A stretch of DNA of 64,000 nt, from positions 930,001 through 994,000 of the forward strand of contig JADKDD010000002.1 of NCBI GenBank assembly GCA_016718525.1, written 5' to 3'. Every line of letters starts with the position of its first letter. Within the stretch, counting starts at the first letter, position 1. The DNA comes from Rhodocyclaceae bacterium. Its GTDB lineage: Bacteria > Pseudomonadota > Gammaproteobacteria > Burkholderiales > Rhodocyclaceae. A program made the translations under genes and the position numbers. Shown here piece by piece: positions 53,193 to 62,015 of this stretch. The notes under the pieces were generated by a model that worked only from the letters and a program-made list of their open reading frames with translations, had not been told where the DNA came from and searched no databases.

Positions 53193-54095
53193 TCACTTCA
53201 CGAATTGCGGAAAGTAGGCGCCGATTGCGTCATGGATGGCGGCGTCATGTGCCGGAACGATGAGCAGCTCGGGCTCGGTTTCATGCAGTCGGGTCAGCGC
53301 GCCCACGGCTTGCAAAGCTAACGCCTTGTCATTGTCGACAATGCTGCCGGGAATCCACATCTTGGGGCGCTGCTTGGCGACTGCTTCAGCTTTCCAGACC
53401 GCATCGCCGACAAAGAGGAATTTTTTCCCCGAAGCGAGCGTGATATACATCACGATCGAGCCGGGCGTATGCCCAGCCAGCGGCGCGAACACCACGCTGC
53501 CGTCATCGAACAAGTCCAGGCTTTGGGCGAACGGGCCATACGGCTTGTCGTTGAACTTGAATGGCTTCCACTGGATGGATGCAGCGGATATCTGTGAAGG
53601 AAAAACAGCGGCCGGGTGTGGCGTCGCCAGAAAATCTTTTTCTTGCTGGCTTAACCAAATCTGCGCCTCCGGAAAGTCCACCAGGGCGCTGGCATGGTCC
53701 CAGTGTCCGTGAGACAAGAACACACGCTGAATCGGCGGATAGTCGGCGGCGTCGAGTTGCGCGCGGGCGGCGGTAACGGGGCCGTAACCAAAGAAAGGGC
53801 GCGCCCACAGCGGCATGTCTTGCTTGAATTGCGCATCGATCTGCTTGCCAAGGCCGGCATCAAACAAGAAGCTTCCTTTGGGATGGCGCACCAGCACCGC
53901 GACGTGCTGCAGCTTGACCGCCTTGGTGTAGTCACCGCCGGAATAGGTAAGTGCCTCGAGGGTAGTGATGTCCGAGGTTTTGATAATCGAAAGCTCCACC
54001 GCTGGTTTGCTGTCCATGTTGGCGGAGGTGCTGCCTTGCGCCTGCGCCGCGTACAGGGGTGTTGCCAGCAGTAGAAATATGAAAAGTCTTAACAT
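53193..54095 (-). CDS. exported MBL-fold hydrolase, N-acyl-homoserine lactonase-like, under MerR control
   Basis: 300 residues from the ATG ending at 54095 (MLRLFIFLLLATPLYA), which gives a clean signal peptide. The MBL domain has LSHGHWDHASAL (HxHxDH), PLAGHTPGSIVMY and LFVGDAVW, then PAHD near the end. The order and spacing match the AHL-lactonase/AiiA-like family, but the exported form and substrate are unknown. A strong MerR-type promoter precedes it and the MerR gene is divergent. Confidence 0.88.
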   Translation of the reverse strand: MLRLFIFLLLATPLYAAQAQGSTSANMDSKPAVELSIIKTSDITTLEALTYSGGDYTKAVKLQHVAVLVRHPKGSFLFDAGLGKQIDAQFKQDMPLWARPFFGYGPVTAARAQLDAADYPPIQRVFLSHGHWDHASALVDFPEAQIWLSQQEKDFLATPHPAAVFPSQISAASIQWKPFKFNDKPYGPFAQSLDLFDDGSVVFAPLAGHTPGSIVMYITLASGKKFLFVGDAVWKAEAVAKQRPKMWIPGSIVDNDKALALQAVGALTRLHETEPELLIVPAHDAAIHDAIGAYFPQFVK

Positions 54096-54139
54096 GGTGA
54101 TTAGTCCTCGCCTTGGTTGAGAAGTGTTGAGTGCGAGCA

Positions 54140-54170
54140 TCTTGAAGCTTGGAGTAGGCTCCAGAGTCAA
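54140..54170 (-). promoter_or_regulatory. MerR-type promoter with long spacer and operator palindrome
   Basis: On the minus strand: -35 TTGACT, a 19-base spacer, then TCAAGA as -10. Inside the spacer lies the palindromic TGGAGCCTACTCCA (54150-54163), nearly the classic MerR-family operator. The 19-base spacer, longer than the usual 17, is the hallmark of promoters that MerR regulators twist into activity. It points at the MBL gene. Confidence 0.82.
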
Positions 54171-54197
54171 ACATTATTTGCAACGAGAAAAATCACC

Positions 54198-54626
54198 ATG
54201 AAAATTGGCGAACTGGCCAGCGCAACCAACGTCAGTGTCGATACGCTACGCTACTACGAAAAGCAGCGCCTGCTGGAGCCGGCGGTGCGCACAGTGAACG
54301 GCTACCGAAGCTTTGGCGAATCGCATGTCGCCCGTGTGCAATTCATTCGCAGCGCTCAAGCACTGGGCTTCTCGCTCGCTCAAATCGTTGAAATCCTTCC
54401 CCGCCTTGCCGCAGGCAATTTCGGCAGACGAGAGATTGAACAACAGCTCAGTGCAAAGCTGGCGGAAATCGACACGCAGATAGAAAAGCTGCAGCGCGTA
54501 AAAACGAATCTGCTCAGTACCTTTGACGCACTGACTTGCGATCCTGGGCTACCGGTCTCGTCTGCAGCGGTCACGCTGAAACAGCCCGGTGCGCGTGTGC
54601 GCATCAAGGGGCTCCATGCAAAGTGA
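54198..54626 (+). CDS. MerR family transcriptional regulator
   Basis: 142 residues from the ATG at 54198. Helix-turn-helix and wing: MKIGELASATNVSVDTLRYYEKQRLLEPAVRTVNGYRSF. The C-terminus has a coiled coil (LSAKLAEIDTQIEKLQRVKTNLLSTFDALTCD) and a single late Cys, not the Cys pattern of the CueR or MerR metal sites. It may therefore sense an organic compound. It faces its probable target, the MBL hydrolase. Confidence 0.93.
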   Translation: MKIGELASATNVSVDTLRYYEKQRLLEPAVRTVNGYRSFGESHVARVQFIRSAQALGFSLAQIVEILPRLAAGNFGRREIEQQLSAKLAEIDTQIEKLQRVKTNLLSTFDALTCDPGLPVSSAAVTLKQPGARVRIKGLHAK

Positions 54627-54690
54627 CAACAGTCGTGTAATGGCAATCGAGCGATAGTAATCAAGCAGCGAAGCAACGAAGACCGGTAAC

Positions 54691-54715
54691 AACGGCGTAA
54701 CACCAGCACCAACTG
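54691..54715 (+). repeat. dispersed 25-base element, copy 12 (MerR-GNAT gap)
   Basis: AACGGCGT, spacer AACAC, then CAGCACCAACTG followed by GTGAG: a perfect copy with the longer right arm. It lies 65 bases after the MerR stop. Confidence 0.93.
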
Positions 54716-54792
54716 GTGAGAATTGAGGCTAAACCTTGGTCTGCCCCCTGTTTTGCTGCTCGCAACCAACCAGTCGCATCCTAAGGAACTCA

Positions 54793-55470
54793 ATGGATTC
54801 AACGAAATCAATGCAGTGGCCAACGGCTGAAATGATCGCGAGTGTCTGCTCGCCTGCTCCGGGCTATCGCTACGAGGTACTTCGTCAAGAGACGGTTTCC
54901 GAACTGATTACTGCTCTTGGCGCATGGCAAACCGGCTGGAGCGTTGGAGCAGCGAGCGTTTATCTGCGAGAGGACTATTACAAAGCCGACGTCTTCCTTG
55001 AAGGCGGTCCGCAGAAGGACGTATTTGTAATGCTCATTCGGCAGGGCGATGAACTCGCGGGAATGTTGTCCCAAGAGCGGATCGTCGACGCATTGTCTTT
55101 GTACGCCAGCCTTGCCGTTCTTGCTCCCGCGCATCGAGGCGGTAAATCGTTAGAGTTTCAAGGCGATTACCTCGAAGAAATTGCGAAGCTAATGGGGCTT
55201 GAGTATGTTTATGCGCTCGCCACCTTGAAACACCGTGGATCCCAGCGCTACTTTGAGAGTCATGGTTACAAGCTGGTTGGTTTTGTGCCTGGCTACGACC
55301 GTGAGGAAGTGTCGCCGGGAGTGGTCAAGCGGGTAGTTGAGGCTGCTTACGCAAAATGTCTCGTAGAAGGCGAAGCCATTCTTTCTCCAGATATTTCGAA
55401 TATGACCTCCACAGTGCGAAGGCTCTACGAAGTTATTTACGCTACGGCACCTGCAACGCGTGCAGTCTAG
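54793..55470 (+). CDS. GNAT-like hypothetical protein
   Basis: 225 residues from the ATG at 54793, preceded by AAGGAAC. A region resembling a GNAT acetyl-CoA-binding fold can be seen: VLAPAHRGGKSLEFQGDYLEEIAKLMGLEYVYALATLKHRGSQRYFESHGYKLVGFVPG. The N-terminal 70 residues (LRQETVSELITALGAWQTGW) are not recognisable. Its substrate is unknown. Base use is slightly more AT-rich than in neighbouring genes. Confidence 0.65.
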   Translation: MDSTKSMQWPTAEMIASVCSPAPGYRYEVLRQETVSELITALGAWQTGWSVGAASVYLREDYYKADVFLEGGPQKDVFVMLIRQGDELAGMLSQERIVDALSLYASLAVLAPAHRGGKSLEFQGDYLEEIAKLMGLEYVYALATLKHRGSQRYFESHGYKLVGFVPGYDREEVSPGVVKRVVEAAYAKCLVEGEAILSPDISNMTSTVRRLYEVIYATAPATRAV

Positions 55471-55605
55471 CCTCCTGACGTCGTTGCCCGCATAGGTCAG
55501 GTCGAACGTTAAACGAACGCTGTCGAGAAATCCAAACGACATTAATCAGATTGAACTCGCCAGTCAGATTTTCTGGGTCACAGTCGCTTGAATTGCGGTG
55601 ATCCG

Positions 55606-57702
55606 CTACAAATCCAGCGCCAAAGCAGCGGCTTCGCTCCCCGCCGCAGCTGGCACAGCGCAACAGATCAGCGCTTCGTCGGCCTCAAGATGAACGCCGG
55701 GCACAGAAGTATGGCTGACTTGCCCGGAAAGAATTTTGGTCTTGCAGGTGCCGCAGGAACCGCCCCGGCAACCGAATTCCGGTGTTAACCCTCGCGTCTC
55801 GGCCAAGTCCAACAGACTACCGTTGCCTGGCGACCAGGTGGCTTCTTTGGCCGATTTGGCGAACACGACGGACACCTCGTTTTCGGCGGCTGGCGGGTTG
55901 ATAAATTCGCTCGTCTCCCGCCCGCTGACACGGCTGCGGCGCAGGCTCGACGGCCCGAATTGCTCGGCATGGATACGATCATCGGGAATGCGCAATGCGC
56001 GCAGGCCATCGTAGAGATCTTGCGTAAATTGGGCCGGACCGCACAGATAGAAGTCGTAGTCGTCGAAGGGCAGCAAGGCTTTGAGCAGGTGGATGTCGAT
56101 GCGGCCATGCACCTCGTAGTCGGTGCCTTCGCGCGCCTCCGCCTCTGGCTGGCTGAGCACGCGCAGCGCTTGAATCGCCTCGCCACCGCGGCTCAGCAGT
56201 TCGTGCAGTTCACGATCAAAGGCGCGGTCGGTTCTGGTCCGCGCCGAATGCACAAAATACGTTGGCCGCACGCGCCGGTTGCGTAGGCCTTCGTACACCA
56301 CGTGGCGCAGCATCGCCAACAATGGCGTGATGCCGACACCGGCCGAGAGCAACACCAGTGGTCTGCGCTCCGCCGCATCGACGACAAAATCGCCCAAAGG
56401 TGCGCGGGCTTCCAGTTCGCTGCCAACAGTAAGTTGCTGGTGAATGTAGGTCGACACCAGACCTTCGCGTTTGACACTGATGCGATAGGTGCCGTCCGAT
56501 GGCGCGACCGACAAGGTGTAGGTGCGAATTACCGGCGCGGCACCCGGCGTGATGTTCAGCCGGATCGGCAAGTGTTGTCCGGCCTTGAACACCGGCAGCC
56601 CGGCGCCATCGGTTGGCTCCAGATAGATCGACTTGATCGAGGCGCTCTCATCAACCACGCGCGTCACCCGAAAGTGCCGCCATGCATCACGCAGCGCCAT
56701 TGCCTTTTGCCGCGCCTGTGCTTCCTGCCATGATCCGGTCATCAATGAATTCGGTGAAAAATTGTCCAACGTCCAGCGTAGTTTGAGCACCGCGCGGCGC
56801 CGCATCAGCTTGGTCACCTCGACGCGCCACAGCCGCTCCGCGCCCTGAAAGCTGGCGACTTCCGGGCCGTCCATCACGATCTCGGTGCGGCCAGTGAGTT
56901 GCAGCAAGTCGCCGCTGGCAAAGTCGACGAACACCAACCCGGCGCACGGATTGCTATGCAGGTTGCCCAGTGTGTTGAAAAACAAATTGCCGGCGAAATC
57001 CGGGATGGTGAGGACATTGCCATCAACGCGAACAAATCCCGCCTTGCCACCGCGATGCGATGCATCGACTTGCCTGGCCTGTTTGCTGCCGCCAACATCA
57101 ACATAGCTGGCAACAAAGAATGTATCGGCCGCACTGATCAGCGCGCGTGCCGCATCGTCGAGTCCGGACAGGGTTTCGGCCGCTGAGTCCTGGGTTGCTT
57201 CTTCTTCTGTCGCCGGCGAGGACGCTGCGACGGTACTTGCATGGCGCGTCTGGATGTACTGCGGGCAATTGCCAAACGAATGTTCGACCATCAAACTTAG
57301 TTGTCTGGCACTGCGCTGGACAATTTTTCCATTCACGCGATTGCGTCGCCGCGTCGGCAGTTCAATGCCGAGGACGCCGATGGAATCCCCGATCTCCAAC
57401 GCATCACGCACCGGATCGTCAACGGCAGGTAGCGCAATGATGTCGAGGTGGGTCGGATCGGGAGATGTTGCAACCGGCGTTGCCGCCTGTTTGCTCTCCA
57501 CCAATGTGACCCAAGGATCGCCCGCAGCATCGACGGCAGCAAGCACCAGAAAGGGTACTTGGGCGTAAAAGGTGCGGTGTTGATCGGGCATGTAGTCGCG
57601 AATGACCCGGCTGCCAACGTCTTTCATTTGCTCGGCGACACCAAGGCGCGCTTGCAGCGCTCGCTCGCCTTGGTGCCAGGGTCCCGCCGAATCATTTGCC
57701 AT
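55606..57702 (-). CDS. PNPO-like, ferredoxin-reductase and 2Fe-2S ferredoxin fusion protein
   Basis: 698 residues in three parts. Residues 1-330 are pyridoxamine-5-phosphate-oxidase-like FMN-binding (PFLVLAAVDAAGDPWVTLV, then FVRVDGNVLTIPDFAGNLFFNTLGNL). Residues 345-600 are a FAD/NAD reductase (RLNITPGAAPVIRTYTLS and LLSAGVGITPLLAML). Residues 610-698 are a plant-type ferredoxin with FGCRGGSCGTCKTKI plus a fourth Cys in ALICC. The build suits an NAD(P)H-driven electron chain within one chain, delivering to an unknown acceptor. It is co-transcribed with the GST upstream. Confidence 0.9.
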   Translation of the reverse strand: MANDSAGPWHQGERALQARLGVAEQMKDVGSRVIRDYMPDQHRTFYAQVPFLVLAAVDAAGDPWVTLVESKQAATPVATSPDPTHLDIIALPAVDDPVRDALEIGDSIGVLGIELPTRRRNRVNGKIVQRSARQLSLMVEHSFGNCPQYIQTRHASTVAASSPATEEEATQDSAAETLSGLDDAARALISAADTFFVASYVDVGGSKQARQVDASHRGGKAGFVRVDGNVLTIPDFAGNLFFNTLGNLHSNPCAGLVFVDFASGDLLQLTGRTEIVMDGPEVASFQGAERLWRVEVTKLMRRRAVLKLRWTLDNFSPNSLMTGSWQEAQARQKAMALRDAWRHFRVTRVVDESASIKSIYLEPTDGAGLPVFKAGQHLPIRLNITPGAAPVIRTYTLSVAPSDGTYRISVKREGLVSTYIHQQLTVGSELEARAPLGDFVVDAAERRPLVLLSAGVGITPLLAMLRHVVYEGLRNRRVRPTYFVHSARTRTDRAFDRELHELLSRGGEAIQALRVLSQPEAEAREGTDYEVHGRIDIHLLKALLPFDDYDFYLCGPAQFTQDLYDGLRALRIPDDRIHAEQFGPSSLRRSRVSGRETSEFINPPAAENEVSVVFAKSAKEATWSPGNGSLLDLAETRGLTPEFGCRGGSCGTCKTKILSGQVSHTSVPGVHLEADEALICCAVPAAAGSEAAALALDL

Positions 57703-57734
57703 GTCTTGCTCCCGTCGATTCGAACTCTGGTGGC

Positions 57735-58373
57735 TTACCCGGCGGACAAACCTGCTGCGGTCTTTTTCATACCGACAAAACCCGGCAGTGATTCAATTGC
57801 GCTCAGCCAGCCACGCACCTTCGGATAGTCGCTCAACGACACATTGCCTTCCGGTGCATGGGCGATGTAAGTGTAAGCCGCAATGTCGGCGATGGTGACG
57901 TGCGAACCGACCAGAAAAGCGTGCTTCGACAACTCGACTTCCATCACCTTGAGCAAAGCATGGGCGCGGGTAATCAAATCATCGGCATTGAGCTTTGCGC
58001 CAAACACCGTCACCAGTCGCGCAGCCGCCGGGCCGAAAGCAATTTGTCCAGCCGCCACCGATAACCAGCGCTGCACAGCGGCCTCGCCCGCCGCGCCGCT
58101 TGGCAACCAACTTTCGCCACCATAGCGGCGCGCCAGATAAACCAGGATGCCATTCGAATCGGCCAGAATCGTGCCGTTGTCGTCCAGCACAGGGACCTGT
58201 CCGAAGGGATTGAGCGCCAGAAATTCTGCTTGTTTGTGTGCGCCCTTCATCAAATCGACTTCCACCAGTTCGGTTGGCAGATTCAACAAAGACAACATCA
58301 GCTGCACTCGGTGCGAATGACCGGACAGCGGGTGACGGTAAAGTTTGATTGGATTGCTTGGATGGTGAGTCAT
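57735..58373 (-). CDS. glutathione S-transferase
   Basis: 212 residues. Thioredoxin-like N-domain with YRHPLSGHSHRVQLMLSLL, NPFGQVPVLDDNGTILADSNGILVYLARRYG and an all-helical C-domain with VGSHVTIADIAAYTYIAHAPEGNV. The active residue is a Ser within the SGHSHR loop rather than a Cys or Tyr. 32 bases before the fusion protein on the same strand; a link between glutathione chemistry and that reductase is possible. Confidence 0.9.
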   Translation of the reverse strand: MTHHPSNPIKLYRHPLSGHSHRVQLMLSLLNLPTELVEVDLMKGAHKQAEFLALNPFGQVPVLDDNGTILADSNGILVYLARRYGGESWLPSGAAGEAAVQRWLSVAAGQIAFGPAAARLVTVFGAKLNADDLITRAHALLKVMEVELSKHAFLVGSHVTIADIAAYTYIAHAPEGNVSLSDYPKVRGWLSAIESLPGFVGMKKTAAGLSAG

Positions 58374-58739
58374 TGAAATTCTCCAGTTATGTCGATAAAT
58401 GTTCTGCTATATCTGAGTTGCCTGAACCCGGTTTCGGCAAGTACGGAAACGGAACGACAACATGGCAAGCATGATGGTCGTTTGCTGAAATAAATAGAAT
58501 CACTGTAATTGTTAAGGCACTATTACGGAAATAGGAATTATCGACAGATCAATATTCGGCAACCGCGTGCGGCTCGATAGATGGTGCTGAATTGGAGTCT
58601 CGGCTGTGTAAAAACTAGCTGCTATGCGGGCGCAAAGCATTGCTTTGCGAAGTCCCTGCGCCGTCGCCGTCTGTCGTCAGGCGATGACCATAGGTTGGCT
58701 AAATCCGCGCGTATCATCGCCATACTATCCGGAGCGAAT
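58374..58739. other. 366-base gap with a hairpin, upstream of the class A beta-lactamase
   Basis: The divergent promoters for GST and the beta-lactamase must lie here. The middle part (58490-58570) is AT-rich. At 58631-58649 CGCAAAGC and GCTTTGCG form a perfect 8-bp hairpin with a 3-base loop. No supported gene; an open frame running into the beta-lactamase from 58581 is not needed for its start. No LysR-type (AmpR) regulator gene is adjacent. Confidence 0.6.
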
Positions 58740-59663
58740 ATGTTTCACCAACAAATATCTCGACGCAATGCTTTACGAACGCTGGGCGCCATTGGCGGCT
58801 TGGCGTTTTTTTCGACTGGCAGCGCCGCCCGTAATGGAGCGACCCGCGATGCCGCGCAGGCGCTAAAAAAGATTGAATCCGATGCGCGCGGACGGCTGGG
58901 CGTTTTCGCGCTCGATACCGGCTCGGGACGTTCGTTCGGACTGAATCACGACAGCCGCTTCGCCCTGTGCTCGACATTCAAACTCTTGCTCTCAGCAGTG
59001 GCTTTGCGCGAAGCAGATGCCGGCCGTCTCGATCTGAATGAAGTCATCGCGTACTCGAAAGCCGACATGGTGCCGGTTGCGCCAGTGACGACGCTACACC
59101 TTGCTGAGGGCGGGATGCGAATTGGTGCATTGGCAAAGGCGACGCAGCAAACGAGTGACAACGTTGCCGGTAATTTGTTGATCAAACGCTTTGGCGGCCC
59201 GGATGAGTTCACCAAAATATTGCGTGGCTTGGGAGATACCGTCACCCGCCTTGATCGCTATGAAACCGTGATGAATCTGGTGCCGCCAGGTGAGATTCGT
59301 GACACCACAACACCCCGTGCGATGGCCGAGACAACCGCGCGATTGCTTACCGGCGATTTGCTCAGCCGCAGTTCGCGAACTACTCTGATCGAATGGATGA
59401 TTGAAACCAAAACCGGGCTGACACGTCTGCGCGCCAATTTGCCAAAAGATTGGGTTGCGGGTGATAAAACCGGAACTGCGTTGCATCCCTCGATGGCAAA
59501 CAAACATAACGATGTCGCGATCATCATGCCGCCGGACCGGGCGCCGATCATTGTCGCGGCGTATTTCGAAGCACCGGGTTATTTCAATGAGATGCGCGCA
59601 GAGGACAATGCTGTCCTGGCTGAGGTCGGACGTGTGGTCGCTGATTGGGCTTTGGTCGCCTAG
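58740..59663 (+). CDS. class A beta-lactamase with a twin-arginine-type signal
   Basis: 307 residues from the ATG at 58740, with GGAG well placed. The signal has SRRNALRTLG, a twin-arginine motif, then a hydrophobic stretch. Catalytic features of class A: CSTFK (Ser70, Lys73), SDN in QQTSDNVAGN, the omega-loop RYETVMNLVPPGEIRDTT (Glu166, Asn170) and KTG in DKTGTALHP. The Cys before Ser70 is as in many environmental class A enzymes. A periplasmic penicillinase is expected; the spectrum cannot be judged from sequence. Confidence 0.94.
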   Translation: MFHQQISRRNALRTLGAIGGLAFFSTGSAARNGATRDAAQALKKIESDARGRLGVFALDTGSGRSFGLNHDSRFALCSTFKLLLSAVALREADAGRLDLNEVIAYSKADMVPVAPVTTLHLAEGGMRIGALAKATQQTSDNVAGNLLIKRFGGPDEFTKILRGLGDTVTRLDRYETVMNLVPPGEIRDTTTPRAMAETTARLLTGDLLSRSSRTTLIEWMIETKTGLTRLRANLPKDWVAGDKTGTALHPSMANKHNDVAIIMPPDRAPIIVAAYFEAPGYFNEMRAEDNAVLAEVGRVVADWALVA

Positions 59664-59724
59664 CTCTGAAAACAGCCTGGGCCGGCTTTTCGCAAGCGTG
59701 ATCGCGTCTGTCGGTTTGGGCTGC

Positions 59725-59736
59725 CAGTTGGTGCTG
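59725..59736 (-). repeat. partial dispersed element (right block only)
   Basis: On the minus strand CAGCACCAACTG is perfect, but the left block is lost (GTACTTGT). It lies 60 bases after the beta-lactamase stop. A decayed or truncated copy. Confidence 0.65.
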
Positions 59737-59950
59737 GTGAAACAAGTACAGGACCAGAAACTACCGGCGACAGGACGGTCGCGCAAAATACGGGCCCTGC
59801 ATGCCTTGGACTCCGCTTCGCGGGGTGGCAGCTCCGCGTCGTCGCATGTGGTGGCACGCTGTTAGTGTGAAGCCACTTGCGAAAGTCATCGGATTAGGTT
59901 CAAACTTGACTATCGATCTGGGTTTCGATCTAAACCACGAGGAGACTTTC

Positions 59951-60760
59951 ATGGCCAAGCAACCACCCGGTACAAATCAAACGGTGTTGATCACCGGTGC
60001 GTCGTCCGGCATCGGTGAAGCGCTCGCCGCATGCTTTGCTCGTGACGGATTCAATCTGGTGCTGGTGGCGCGCAGCGCCGACAAACTCAAAACACTGGCG
60101 AACCATCTGGCGGCCGAGCATGGTGTCAAGGCGTGGGTTGCGCCGACGGACTTGTCGAAGGTCGGCAATGCTGCATTGCTGGCGGCGAAGATGAAAAAGG
60201 ACAAACACGCGATTGACGTGTTGGTGAATTGTGCGGGCGTGCTGGAACACGGACAGTTCGTCAAGATGCGGCCGGGCCGACATCAGGAGTTGATTGACTT
60301 GAACGTCTCTGCACTGACCGAAATGCTGGCGCATTTTGTTCCGCCGATGGTATCGCGTGGAAGTGGACGGGTCCTAAACGTTGCGTCGATTGCTGCCTTC
60401 CAACCGATCCCCTCGCTGGCGACCTATGCAGCAACTAAAGCCTATGTGCTGTCACTGACCGAGTCATTGGCTGAGGAACTCAAAGGTACGGGGGTCACGA
60501 TCTCGGCTTTGTGTCCGGGCATCACCGCGACCAACATGGTGAGTATGGCAACTGAATCCTCTGGTCTCCGGCTACCGGGCATCCTCGTCGGTGAAGTGGG
60601 CAAAGTGGCAGAAGAAGGCTACCGGGCATGTATGAAAGGCGAGGTGATCAAGGTGCCCGGCATCATCAATCTGGCGAGCATCCTGGCCGGGCGCGCAACC
60701 CCGAAATGGCTGCTGCGAAAAGTCACCGGGACTTTTGGTCGCGCGACGGTCAAGGGCTAA
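59951..60760 (+). CDS. short-chain dehydrogenase/reductase
   Basis: 269 residues from the ATG at 59951, preceded by GGAGA. Rossmann motif TGASSGIGEALA, NCAGVLEHG, catalytic Ser in NVASIAAF and Tyr-x3-Lys in YAATKAYVLS, followed by LCPGITATNM. It belongs to the classical DltE/YqjQ-like SDRs; the substrate is unknown. It ends 10 bases before the convergent TauE gene. Confidence 0.93.
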   Translation: MAKQPPGTNQTVLITGASSGIGEALAACFARDGFNLVLVARSADKLKTLANHLAAEHGVKAWVAPTDLSKVGNAALLAAKMKKDKHAIDVLVNCAGVLEHGQFVKMRPGRHQELIDLNVSALTEMLAHFVPPMVSRGSGRVLNVASIAAFQPIPSLATYAATKAYVLSLTESLAEELKGTGVTISALCPGITATNMVSMATESSGLRLPGILVGEVGKVAEEGYRACMKGEVIKVPGIINLASILAGRATPKWLLRKVTGTFGRATVKG

Positions 60761-60769
60761 CCGCTCACC

Positions 60770-61567
60770 TCAAAGCAAGCTTGCCTTGGCGATCAAACGC
60801 ACCGCAACCACGATAAGCATGCCGGCGAAGCTGATCTGAACATGTTTTTGCGACAGGTGTGCAATCAGTTTGCGACCAAGCAACATGCCGGCAATCGTGG
60901 AAAGTGCAAACAAGCCGGTCAATTGCAAAGGCAGTTCGGCGCCGTGCATCACTGCCGAGATTACGCCACCCGTCCCAACCAGCGCGATCACCATCAACGA
61001 AGTGGCGACGATGCCATGCAAGGTCACATTGGTGAAGCGTCGCAGCGCGGGTACGATCACAAAACCTCCGCCGACGCCGAGCAGTCCGGTCATGAATCCA
61101 GTCACCGCGCCGATGGCCAGAAATAGCCTCGCGGTTCCCCACGTCCAGTGAAACCTCCCCGTATGCAAGTCCACTTCCGCAAAGATGCGGTGCGGCTCAA
61201 TCTCCAGTTCGCTGGCGCGTGCTTGCCTGATCAAACGAGCGGCAACGATTAGCAGCAGCAGAGAGAACAAGCCCAACAACCACTGTTGCGGCAGCAGATG
61301 CGCAGCGCTGACTCCGACTCCGGTAAATGGCAGGCCGCCAATCGCCATCACGAGCGCGGCCTTGTATCGCACCAGGCGCTTTCTGAACCCCTCAATTGCC
61401 CCGATCGCGGCACTGGCAGCGACGGCAACGAGCGCAACCGGCGCCGCCGCCTGCATCGACCAACCCAACCCAACGACGAGTGCCGGGACCGCCAATATTC
61501 CGCCGCCCGCACCGGTCAGACCGAGTACCACACCGACCAGAACGCCAAGAATTAGACTGAGTTCCAC
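60770..61567 (-). CDS. TauE/SafE family sulfite/organosulfur exporter
   Basis: 265 residues, eight hydrophobic helices. The family repeats are seen at GVLVGVVLGLTGAGGGILAVPALV and GAVTGFMTGLLGVGGGFVIVPAL. TauE/SafE proteins export sulfite, sulfoacetate or related anions. Together with two YeeE/YedE genes and a BigR-like repressor upstream, it forms a module that handles sulfide or sulfane sulfur. Confidence 0.92.
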   Translation of the reverse strand: MELSLILGVLVGVVLGLTGAGGGILAVPALVVGLGWSMQAAAPVALVAVAASAAIGAIEGFRKRLVRYKAALVMAIGGLPFTGVGVSAAHLLPQQWLLGLFSLLLLIVAARLIRQARASELEIEPHRIFAEVDLHTGRFHWTWGTARLFLAIGAVTGFMTGLLGVGGGFVIVPALRRFTNVTLHGIVATSLMVIALVGTGGVISAVMHGAELPLQLTGLFALSTIAGMLLGRKLIAHLSQKHVQISFAGMLIVVAVRLIAKASLL

Positions 61568-61582
61568 AAGTGGCCTGACTGG

Positions 61583-62014
61583 CTAGTCAGTTTTGGCGAG
61601 GGAGGTTCGTCGCTCAAGGACCTCAAACAATGCCATCCCCGCCAACATAGCGACGACAAAAACGGCACCTTGAACTTCGCCACTACCCAGCAATACCAAG
61701 CCGGGTCCCGGGCAAATCCCTGCCAGACCCCAACCTGCACCGAACAGCAGGCTACCGCCAATCAATCGGCGATCAATCTGACTGGCCGTGGGTAAGTGAA
61801 GTGGCAAGCCGAGAAACGATGTTGTTTTTTTTCTCGCGAATGTAAAAGCCACGCTACCCACCGCAATGGCGCCACCCATGACGAGAGCCAGCGATGGATC
61901 CCACAAGCCGCCAAGATCAAGAAAGCCAAGGACTTTTGCCGGATTGGCCATGCCGGCGACGATCAGGCCGATACCAAAAATTAAACCGGACAGCAGCGCG
62001 AAAATGTTGTTCAT
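61583..62014 (-). CDS. YeeE/YedE family protein, second half-transporter (DUF6691/PmpB-like)
   Basis: 143 residues from the ATG ending at 62014 (MNNIFALLSGLIFGIGLIVAGM). Four helices. The YeeE/YedE motif is present as LLFGAGWGLAGICPGPGLVLL. Its conserved Cys (ICPGP) is the kind that carries thiosulfate or persulfide through YeeE. One base after the stop of the first half-transporter. Confidence 0.92.
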   Translation of the reverse strand: MNNIFALLSGLIFGIGLIVAGMANPAKVLGFLDLGGLWDPSLALVMGGAIAVGSVAFTFARKKTTSFLGLPLHLPTASQIDRRLIGGSLLFGAGWGLAGICPGPGLVLLGSGEVQGAVFVVAMLAGMALFEVLERRTSLAKTD

Positions 62015-62015
62015 C

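Noticed and set aside
52999..53217. 72-codon open frame between two MBL genes
   Set aside because: No ribosome-binding site, no hydrophobic or domain pattern, and it overlaps the end of the downstream MBL gene.
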